Source: a virus. Taken from it: a stretch of DNA of 24,417 bases. The first letter of the stretch is position 1, and every line of letters begins with the position of its first letter. Below, piece by piece: positions 17,611 through 23,113 of this stretch. The notes under the pieces are model-generated. The model had not been told where the DNA came from and made no database searches. It saw only the letters and a program-made list of their open reading frames with translations. The stretch covers positions 1-24,417 of the IMG/VR virus record IMGVR_UViG_3300047481_001077; one strand, 5' to 3'. The position numbers were made by a program, and so were the translations under genes.

Positions 17611-18000
17611 TTAGATTGCTGTCAGCACAATGTAATCTGCTGAAGAGTCATTTTGTAGATACCATTTGTATCTGTTACCGCTAAAATCTGTAGCCGTTCT
17701 TTTGAAAATTTTGCGCAGTGCTCTTCCTGATCCAGATACTCCCGGATCTCCGCCTACATAACCAACTATTCTCATTTCCCCATCGGCTGCTGGAGTACCG
17801 CTGACTAATACGCAATTTGCTTTAGTACTGTCGGATTTGTCTTCTACTCTGTAACTTCTTGCACCTCTTTGTTTGATAACGAACACGTCATCTCTAAGAC
17901 TGCCACCAAAATAAGCATCAGATCTAATACCAACTGCTGTGGTTGTATAATCACCAAATACTAATACTCCGTTCACATCTCTTTTAACTGGACGTCCCAT
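17611..18000 (-). CDS. Small probable virion protein (129 aa)
   Basis: Starts MGRPVKRDVNGVLVFGDYTT with a strong TAAGGAG about 7 bases upstream. The N-terminal half is basic and Gly-rich (SDAYFGGSLRDDVFVIKQRG). The C-terminal part is beta-rich (NRYKWYLQNDSSADYIVLTA). It is the first gene of the fibre-like series, 68 bases after a late-promoter-like box. I do not recognise a named family. Small proteins of this kind occur among virion genes of aquatic T4-like phages, so a structural role is the best guess. Confidence 0.82.
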   Translation of the reverse strand: MGRPVKRDVNGVLVFGDYTTTAVGIRSDAYFGGSLRDDVFVIKQRGARSYRVEDKSDSTKANCVLVSGTPAADGEMRIVGYVGGDPGVSGSGRALRKIFKRTATDFSGNRYKWYLQNDSSADYIVLTAI

Positions 18001-18068
18001 TTGTTTTCTCCTTAAGTTGACGTTCTAGGTCTACGCGGCGGGTACCGCATAAATCATACTAGATACTT

Positions 18069-18076
18069 TATTTATC
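18069..18076 (-). promoter_or_regulatory. Late-promoter-like box before the fibre-like gene series
   Basis: The minus strand reads GATAAATA, seven of eight matches to the T4 late core TATAAATA. It overlaps the stop of the 89-residue gene and lies about 70 bases before the ATG at 18000, a fitting place for a promoter of the 18000-to-14586 series. Motif and position only. Confidence 0.45.
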
Positions 18077-18341
18077 CTTGGCTCAGCATAGCCATCAGTT
18101 CCAACTTTCCTACTATAGACAAGACTCTGTTTATTCCATCTATTTCTGTTTGAGCGTTTTCTAGATAAATCTTACGGCGTGTCTGCCTATAATATACTAA
18201 AGCTATGCTGTGATTTTTAATATGCTCTTCTGTGATTTTTTCTATCTGTGCCACATCGTGTCGAAACATAGGAAATCTTTTAGATAATTTGTTGATATAT
18301 TGTCTAAGTTCTGTAAAATCTTTTTCAGTATGGATTTCCAT
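18072..18341 (-). CDS. Small helical protein of unknown function (89 aa)
   Basis: Read from ATG at 18341: MEIHTEKDFTELRQYINKLS. The frame can be extended to TTG at 18362, but that would begin inside the terminator stem, so I prefer the ATG. The protein is charged and predicted mostly helical (RFPMFRHDVAQIEKITEEHI, then an A/L-rich C-terminal helix), with no Cys or membrane segment. It directly follows the capsid gene, where T4 has gene 24, but is far too small for a vertex protein and shows no similarity to one that I can see. No clear Shine-Dalgarno is present, and its start codon lies in an inverted repeat. Confidence 0.72.
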   Translation of the reverse strand: MEIHTEKDFTELRQYINKLSKRFPMFRHDVAQIEKITEEHIKNHSIALVYYRQTRRKIYLENAQTEIDGINRVLSIVGKLELMAMLSQG

Positions 18342-18345
18342 ACTG
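18326..18345. repeat. Perfect 8-bp inverted repeat spanning the start codon
   Basis: CAGTATGG-ATTT-CCATACTG: eight paired bases and a four-base loop. On the minus strand the ATG at 18341-18339 lies in one stem arm, so the hairpin would sequester the start codon of the 89-residue gene. It could be a translational control element, an operator, or chance. Confidence 0.6.
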
Positions 18346-18360
18346 ATATTTACATCAAAC

Positions 18361-18384
18361 AAAAAGCCCCTTGCGGGGCTTTTT
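18361..18384 (-). terminator. Rho-independent terminator after the major capsid gene
   Basis: AAAAAGCCCC-TTGC-GGGGCTTTTT is a 10-bp perfect inverted repeat: a five-base GC core flanked by A5/T5, so it could act on either strand. It lies 31 bases past the gp23 stop and ends the head transcript. It is the only strong terminator I see in the window. Confidence 0.88.
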
Positions 18385-18414
18385 GAAACATAAAAAATAT
18401 GTTTGTACCTTTGA

Positions 18415-19584
18415 TTAGGTAAATGAAGCGTTACTGATAGTAACTGTACCTAGGTAGTCAGCTGCATTGCCTAGAGATGATGCTGTGTTTGTTAACTCAA
18501 CATATCCGTAACGTGTCATAAAGCTAACTACTGGTTCGAAGGTTGATGGATCAAGCACAACACCACTGCTCATCAATGGAATATATGGGCAATAGAATGC
18601 TGCTGCATCAGATTCGCTAGAACCTTTGTAACCAACTAGAACTGTGTCGTTCTCTGCATATGTGTTAACATAGATCTTCATAGCAGAATTCAATGTACCA
18701 ACAAACTTGGTGTTTGTAGGTGCTTCGAATGTGCCTTCTGTGGTACGAGCAAATGCGCTTGTAGTAGCAGATTGAAGAATTGTCAATGCCAGCGGGCTAA
18801 CAACTGCCCAGTTACCAGCACCACGACGTGTACGCTGAGCGATCACGTTGCTAACACGATTGATACCAACAGCAAGGGCAGCATGCTCATCACCAACGAA
18901 TGTAGCAGTACCAGAAACTTGCAATTGGTTATAAGCCACTTGGTTCTGAGATCCTGCTAGAGTCGCTAAACTGCGTAGGACTTCTTGATCAACTTCAGCA
19001 GTGATTTCTTGTGCTAGAGCAGCCATAATTTCTGCTTCGATGTCGATGCCTTGTTGGGCTTGTGCATCTTGGGCAGCTTCAAACGTCCAACGAGCAGACA
19101 ATTTACGTGTCTTGGCTTCGACTGTCTGTTTCAAGATCTGGATGCTTAGTCTGTTACCAGCGACGCCTTCTTTTGCTGCTGTGGCATCGGCTGTACCAGG
19201 CGAAACACCGGAATAGCCCTCAGCGATCTTGAATGGGCTTAGTGCTTCTTCACCGGCCGTGGTAGAACCACCTGTGCTGCCGCTGAATGTATCAGAATAG
19301 CGAACACGTAGAGTATGGATCTGACCAACTGGACCAGTCATTGGCTGAACGCCAACTAGTTCATTAGCGATGACCGTGGGCATCACACGTCTGATCACTG
19401 GAAGGATCACACGATTTAGGGTTGCAACGTTGCCAGCGGATGTAGCACCAGCGGTAGCACTTTCTGCGAGATACTTGCGGGTATTCTCTAGAGTAGCTGC
19501 CATCACTGTACGCTTGTTACCTTGTAGACCTTCTAACAGGGCCTCTTTGGTTTCCGACCAGCGTGACTCGAGTAGTTGTGACAT
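18415..19584 (-). CDS. 23: Major capsid protein gp23 (389 aa)
   Basis: T4-type HK97-fold shell protein. The upstream stop TAA overlaps a TAAGGAG Shine-Dalgarno. The N-terminal 41 residues form the propeptide; KYLAE-SATAG fits the L/I-x-E cleavage rule of the gp21 protease, giving a mature chain from Ser42. Recognisable blocks follow: NRVILPVIRRVMPTVIANEL, GPVGQIHTLRVRY, VEAKTRKLSARWTFEAAQDA, IDIEAEIMAALAQEI, RTRRGAGNWAVVS, and VLVGYKGSSESDAAAFYCPY through FMTRYGYVE. It is much shorter than T4 gp23 (521). Between RVRYSD (about 104) and the AGNRLSIQ segment (about 146) there are only some 40 residues, where T4 carries its large insertion domain. No gene 24 vertex homologue follows. Confidence 0.97.
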   Translation of the reverse strand: MSQLLESRWSETKEALLEGLQGNKRTVMAATLENTRKYLAESATAGATSAGNVATLNRVILPVIRRVMPTVIANELVGVQPMTGPVGQIHTLRVRYSDTFSGSTGGSTTAGEEALSPFKIAEGYSGVSPGTADATAAKEGVAGNRLSIQILKQTVEAKTRKLSARWTFEAAQDAQAQQGIDIEAEIMAALAQEITAEVDQEVLRSLATLAGSQNQVAYNQLQVSGTATFVGDEHAALAVGINRVSNVIAQRTRRGAGNWAVVSPLALTILQSATTSAFARTTEGTFEAPTNTKFVGTLNSAMKIYVNTYAENDTVLVGYKGSSESDAAAFYCPYIPLMSSGVVLDPSTFEPVVSFMTRYGYVELTNTASSLGNAADYLGTVTISNASFT

Positions 19585-19595
19585 TATAGTTCTCC

Positions 19596-20690
19596 TTAAA
19601 CTTTTAGTCCCGCAAGCCTGCGGATGTCAAATATCTCAGCAGTTTTTTCTTCGCTGCTGAATTGTTGTGCCTGTTGTTTATCGCCTGTGATTTCTTTGCC
19701 TTCTGTCAGTGCTTTTTTCGCTGGTACACCTCCATCCATGACGGCTGGTAAGTACTTGTCAAAAGCGCCTCGTAGTTTTTCTGTCTGAACCGATTCAAGC
19801 AATTCTTTCATGACCGATCGTTTGTCGCCTGTTAAGGGGCCTAGCAATTCGTTCATTACTTCTTTGCGAGAAGCCATGTCTTTCATAACACGGATTTCTT
19901 GTTCTCGATTTTCGACTAATTTTTGTGTTTCTGCAACAATCTTTGCTGCTTCTTCTAATTCTGCTTCTTTGGTTTTTACGACCTGTAAAAGTTTAGCAGT
20001 TTCAGATTTTTCATTTAAGTGACTTGCAGCATATTCGCTGGCAAAACTTTCAAAAATCCTGCGACCAAAGTCATTTCTTCGAGCTGCTTCTATGTCTTCG
20101 CGTAACTGTACCATCTCAGAACGCAGTCCTTTTGCGACTGTTTCTTGGACGATCTTAGCAGAACGCTGGACGAACTCTTTCTTGATCTGTTCAAACTTAG
20201 CCTTTGATTCACGCACTAATCGTACCTTAGTTTCGGCTAAGTCTTTCTTATCGGTATGGAATTCTGCGATTTCTTTCGCTAGGGCATCCACGATGAAAGA
20301 TTCTAGTTTAGCAACATTTCCTGCGACTGCTTTGCGATCTTCGTGTAGTTCTGCAAGTTCCTTCTTAAGATTTTGAAGAACGAATGATTCCATTGCTTTA
20401 GAATCGTTTTTCATTTTCTTAGCATATTTGGCTCGAGCCTCGATCAATCCTTGGCGATCTTCTGCAAGTTCAGATAACTCTGCTTGTAGACGATCACTCA
20501 GCATCGATTCGACAGCTTCCACCATTGCAGTCTTGTCGTGTTCGTATTTTTGTGCGAACTCTTCACGTAGTTCAGCAGTGACTTGGTCACGGTTTTCTTG
20601 AATTCTACTTTGCCAAGCAGATTCAATCTCCGATTTCATTTCCTCGGAAATCACATTGTTTTCAAACAACTGTTTTACGAAATCTAGCAT
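19596..20690 (-). CDS. 22: Prohead core scaffolding protein gp22 (364 aa)
   Basis: Starts MLDFVKQLFENNVISEEMKS after an AAGGAG, 12 bases past the protease stop. The protein is nearly all helix and very rich in Glu, Lys, Ala and Leu, with long predicted coiled coils (about 30-260). This is as expected for the internal scaffold that is assembled with gp23 and then degraded by gp21. Several L-x-E sites are visible (for example LAE in AELSELAED and KKELAELHE). The C-terminus FDIRRLAGLKV resembles gp22 ends in aquatic T4-like phages. It is longer than T4 gp22 (269). Position between protease and capsid gene confirms the call. Confidence 0.92.
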   Translation of the reverse strand: MLDFVKQLFENNVISEEMKSEIESAWQSRIQENRDQVTAELREEFAQKYEHDKTAMVEAVESMLSDRLQAELSELAEDRQGLIEARAKYAKKMKNDSKAMESFVLQNLKKELAELHEDRKAVAGNVAKLESFIVDALAKEIAEFHTDKKDLAETKVRLVRESKAKFEQIKKEFVQRSAKIVQETVAKGLRSEMVQLREDIEAARRNDFGRRIFESFASEYAASHLNEKSETAKLLQVVKTKEAELEEAAKIVAETQKLVENREQEIRVMKDMASRKEVMNELLGPLTGDKRSVMKELLESVQTEKLRGAFDKYLPAVMDGGVPAKKALTEGKEITGDKQQAQQFSSEEKTAEIFDIRRLAGLKV

Positions 20691-20702
20691 GTGATTCTCC
20701 TT

Positions 20703-21332
20703 TTATTTGAGTCCTGAAATAATCCGTTTCAGGCTCTCTGCTATGTATTTCTGTGCCTTAGGGTCGCCTTGAACTTCATTTGCTGTTAAAAATGCCTGGT
20801 AGCCTCCTTTGGTGTTCATGAGGCCTTCATATACTGGTGTTGGATAGGCGCCCGGGGCGGAAGGTTGTGCTACTACATCGACGGTAATGATTTCAAAATC
20901 TTTAACATTACCACTTCCGTCGACTTCTCCGGAACCTCTGCTCGATACGCCTAACTTGACTCCCGACTCTAACATGGTCTGAATCAATTGACCCATTGGG
21001 GTGGGGAGGATTTTAAGTTTTCCGTAGCCGTTAGGACCATCCATCCACATCTTGGTAATCATATGACTAACACGATCTAGATTGATTTTCAAATCCTGCG
21101 GGTGATCAACTTCACCTAGCACGGAGTATCCGCCAGAGATCTGTTCGTTGAGCGTTTTGACAGCCCTGCCAATCTCTTGAGAAGAATAAACACGTTGGTT
21201 TTGATTTCTGATATCCCCTTGGATACAGATACCGTTCAGGTGAAGCGTTTTACCGCCCCCCTGTTCTTCTTCGCTCTCCAATACAATCTTGGCCTGGTCG
21301 AAACTCAGATGTTCTGATAGGTAGTTTTTCAC
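20703..21332 (-). CDS. 21: Prohead core maturation protease gp21 (209 aa)
   Basis: Serine protease that cleaves the scaffold, core proteins and capsid propeptides during T4 head maturation. Length is close to T4 gp21 (212). His77 in GEVDHP, Ser130/Ser131 in GVSSRG and Asp152 in TVDVVAQPSAPGA match the conserved blocks of the prohead-protease family (catalytic His and Ser). The start is GTG at 21332, with AGGA seven bases upstream and 12 bases after the preceding stop. An ATG start would lose the MKNYLSEHLSFDQAK segment. Neighbours gp22 and gp23 carry plausible L-x-E target sites. Confidence 0.96.
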   Translation of the reverse strand: MKNYLSEHLSFDQAKIVLESEEEQGGGKTLHLNGICIQGDIRNQNQRVYSSQEIGRAVKTLNEQISGGYSVLGEVDHPQDLKINLDRVSHMITKMWMDGPNGYGKLKILPTPMGQLIQTMLESGVKLGVSSRGSGEVDGSGNVKDFEIITVDVVAQPSAPGAYPTPVYEGLMNTKGGYQAFLTANEVQGDPKAQKYIAESLKRIISGLK

Positions 21333-21344
21333 CTTGGCGTCCTA

Positions 21345-22172
21345 TTACCTACGACCACGGAAAAGGCTTTGCTTGTTATCAGCTTGTTCAGCAGCACCTT
21401 TCTTTTCGGCGCCATGTCCAGGCTCTTTCTTGCTGAAAGCATTACCTGCTTTACCGCCCGGAACATTGATGTTGCCAGCATTGTCTTCTTTAGGATTCTG
21501 ATCAGTTAGAGCGGAACCTTTGATTTTTCTACCGGCCCCAACTTCACCATCATTTGCTGTGTCTGCGCGGACGATGTTAGCAGACGTGCCGCCCATGTCG
21601 TTCTTACCTGCTACGATAGATTTGGTGTTAGCACCGTTGTCGCCCATTTTAGCGTTTCCGACTTTTTCTACGTATTCACGTACTGTGGCTAATTCTGGAT
21701 CGATCGCATCTTTCATGTCGTCGCCCATGTCGTCGCCCATGTCGTCGCCCATGTCGTCGCTACCTTTAAGTTCATCAAATTTGGCCTGTAATTCATCGAC
21801 TATTGATTCTAAATCTTGGAAAAGTTCGTCGTCAGATCTTTCTTCTCCTTCCTCGTCATCTCCCAGTTCACCGGCTAGATCGTCTGTAGGATCGCCTGGT
21901 TCTAGATCCATTTCGTCATCGCCTTCAACAGCGATATCTTCAAATTCTTCGTCAACTTTTTCGTCTTCTTCGTCTTCTTCGTCAGAAGATTCATCAACTT
22001 TTTCGTCTTCTTCGTCTTCTTCGTCTTCTTCGGCGATTTCGCTTTCGATTAATTCTTCATAGATCTCACGAGATTTCGCAACAACATACTCGTGGAATAA
22101 TTCTTCTGCTTTGGCCTGGTCTTCGTTGACCAGACGCTCGAGCATCTGCTCGATCAGTGATTTGTCTGCCAT
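21345..22172 (-). CDS. Highly acidic prohead-core-like protein (275 aa)
   Basis: Starts MADKSLIEQMLERLVNEDQA with AAGGAG upstream. The first 45 residues are a helix resembling core-protein N-termini. Residues about 46-160 are almost entirely Glu/Asp with Ser, including two DEKVDE blocks and a DDMG tandem repeat. The C-terminal 100 residues are Gly/Asn/Lys-rich and end FRGRR. T4 places the small core proteins gp67 and gp68 between gp20 and gp21, and gp67 is strongly acidic. A prohead-core role is therefore likely by position and composition, though I see no clear sequence similarity. The low complexity means database similarity could mislead. Confidence 0.85.
   Translation of the reverse strand: MADKSLIEQMLERLVNEDQAKAEELFHEYVVAKSREIYEELIESEIAEEDEEDEEDEKVDESSDEEDEEDEKVDEEFEDIAVEGDDEMDLEPGDPTDDLAGELGDDEEGEERSDDELFQDLESIVDELQAKFDELKGSDDMGDDMGDDMGDDMKDAIDPELATVREYVEKVGNAKMGDNGANTKSIVAGKNDMGGTSANIVRADTANDGEVGAGRKIKGSALTDQNPKEDNAGNINVPGGKAGNAFSKKEPGHGAEKKGAAEQADNKQSLFRGRR
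21714..21760. repeat. 12-bp tandem repeat, four copies (DDMG)
   Basis: The unit CATGTCGTCGCC repeats head to tail at 21714, 21726, 21738 and 21750; the last copy is one base short. It encodes DDMG in the acidic core protein on the minus strand. The copies are identical at DNA level, so copy number can change by slippage without shifting the frame. Confidence 0.93.
21946..22032. repeat. Glu/Asp-coding minisatellite (9-bp and larger units)
   Basis: Runs of TTCGTCTTC (minus-strand GAAGACGAA, EDE) are arranged in two larger blocks, each next to an AACTTTTTCGTC segment. They encode EEDEEDEEDEKVDE followed by SSDEEDEEDEKVDE. Nested duplications are visible. Confidence 0.85.
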
Positions 22173-22207
22173 GATAGATTCTCCTTCAAGATGGTTAGGC
22201 TGTGTTT

Positions 22208-22215
22208 TATTTACT
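22208..22215 (-). promoter_or_regulatory. Weak late-promoter-like box before the acidic core protein gene
   Basis: The minus strand reads AGTAAATA, six of eight matches to TATAAATA. It lies in the 63-bp gap between the Rossmann-like gene and the acidic core-protein gene, about 35 bases before the ATG. It is a candidate only. Confidence 0.25.
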
Positions 22216-22235
22216 GCGTAGATAAAAAAATAGGG

Positions 22236-22901
22236 TCAAACGATTGTTTTTTGGAGGTTTTCGGTAACATAAACGCAATCTATAAATCTGTTACCGAATT
22301 CATCGTAGGTCATATGTTTGAGATTTTGCAGTTGTACTCCCAGTTGATCTGGTATGAAATCTCCCGGATTGATCACTCTGTAAAATTTAATATTTTTATA
22401 TTCGCGTATGGTTTTTTCCGTCTGACTCAACCAATTTCCATGAAACGTGGCTACGTCAGAACTTTTTTTATAGTTGTATGTATCAGCATAGACATTATTA
22501 AATCGACCGTTGGCTCCTGAATAATCAAATCCAAAAATGAAGATTTCTTTATATCCATGGCCGCAGGCTAACCATAAGGCAGTGGGGCCCGAACTCCAAC
22601 CTTTATGCGGATTGAAAAAATTCAAATAGTGTTTAGTGCCGATACCTTTATTAGGATTAGTCCAGACGGTATGCGATTTATGGTAACCCGACGCTACTAT
22701 TTCGTTGACCATTTTAACATCGACTGCTACCAGGTAATGAGGTTCGAATTCTCGATAGATGGCATTGCAGGCATATACAGTACCTTTATCCAGCAGGTTG
22801 TTGTGTTTTAGTGAAAGCCTGCTAGTTCCGTTTCCAAGTACAAATGCAGGTTTACTCGGCAGGTGCTGCTTCAACTGGTGTTCCGTACATCTGTTTAACA
22901 A
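22236..22901 (-). CDS. Sialyltransferase (GT42)/DUF115-like Rossmann protein (up to 221 aa)
   Basis: Blocks in order, numbered from TTG at 22901: FVLGNGTSR (20-28, nucleotide-sugar loop), VYACNAIYREFEPHYLVAVD (42-61), SSGPTALWLACGHGYKEI (103-120), FIFGFDYSG (121-129), and ATFHGNW (151-157) with His154. The order and wording resemble bacterial GT42 sialyltransferases (GNGPSL, RCN, TSGVYMCAVAIALGYKEIYLSGIDFY, a later catalytic His) and the related DUF115 family. The family-level fold is credible. Sugar donor and acceptor are unknown, and activity is unproven. No ATG exists upstream of the loop; candidate starts are TTG at 22901 or 22874, both overlapping the upstream gene. There is no membrane segment. 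T4 has no such gene between gp20 and gp21. Confidence 0.8.
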   Translation of the reverse strand: MLNRCTEHQLKQHLPSKPAFVLGNGTSRLSLKHNNLLDKGTVYACNAIYREFEPHYLVAVDVKMVNEIVASGYHKSHTVWTNPNKGIGTKHYLNFFNPHKGWSSGPTALWLACGHGYKEIFIFGFDYSGANGRFNNVYADTYNYKKSSDVATFHGNWLSQTEKTIREYKNIKFYRVINPGDFIPDQLGVQLQNLKHMTYDEFGNRFIDCVYVTENLQKTIV

Positions 22902-23097
22902 ACTCTAATTCGCTTTCTCTTTCATATTCGTGTGCCTCTGCTTGCATACGGAGTTTATTGATCTGTCGTAGAGTTAATCGGGTTCTTCTAGTATCACTGC
23001 GTTTTAATACTGATTTGTCCTCGCTGTTGTCGTAACGACGATCGACAGCAAAGTCGTTGGTATTGTTGTTAAAATAAAAGAATTCGCACAGAAGCAT
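22852..23097 (-). CDS. Conserved small protein after portal, gp67 position (81 aa)
   Basis: Read from ATG at 23097 (MLLCEFFYFNNNTNDFAVDR), 16 bases after the portal stop. An upstream in-frame start at 23166 would overlap the portal gene and adds an unconvincing Pro/His/Lys-rich extension. The middle RRTRLTLRQINKLRMQAEAH and the C-terminal helix with FVKQMY resemble, from memory, a small protein found after gp20 in aquatic T4-like phages. Position matches T4 gene 67 (prohead core), but sequence similarity to T4 gp67 is not visible, so I give no symbol. An AATAAATA box lies directly upstream of the start. Confidence 0.82.
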   Translation of the reverse strand: MLLCEFFYFNNNTNDFAVDRRYDNSEDKSVLKRSDTRRTRLTLRQINKLRMQAEAHEYERESELEFVKQMYGTPVEAAPAE

Positions 23098-23113
23098 AGT
23101 GTATTTATTCTTA

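Noticed and set aside
18342-18362. TTG start at 18362 for the small helical gene
   Set aside because: It would place the start codon at the edge of the terminator stem; the ATG at 18341 is more likely, though no Shine-Dalgarno is clear for either.
21520-22062. 180-residue Ser-rich open frame on the plus strand
   Set aside because: It is the antisense reading of the Glu/Asp minisatellite of the acidic core protein. Poly-Ser composition is an artefact of GAA/GAC codons, and no ribosome-binding site or neighbouring plus-strand genes support it.
23102-23109. AATAAATA late-promoter-like box just before the 81-residue gene
   Set aside because: It lies only about 5 bases before the ATG, too close to make a leader with a ribosome-binding site for this gene. 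It may be chance in an AT-rich spacer or serve the downstream gene, so it is not called.
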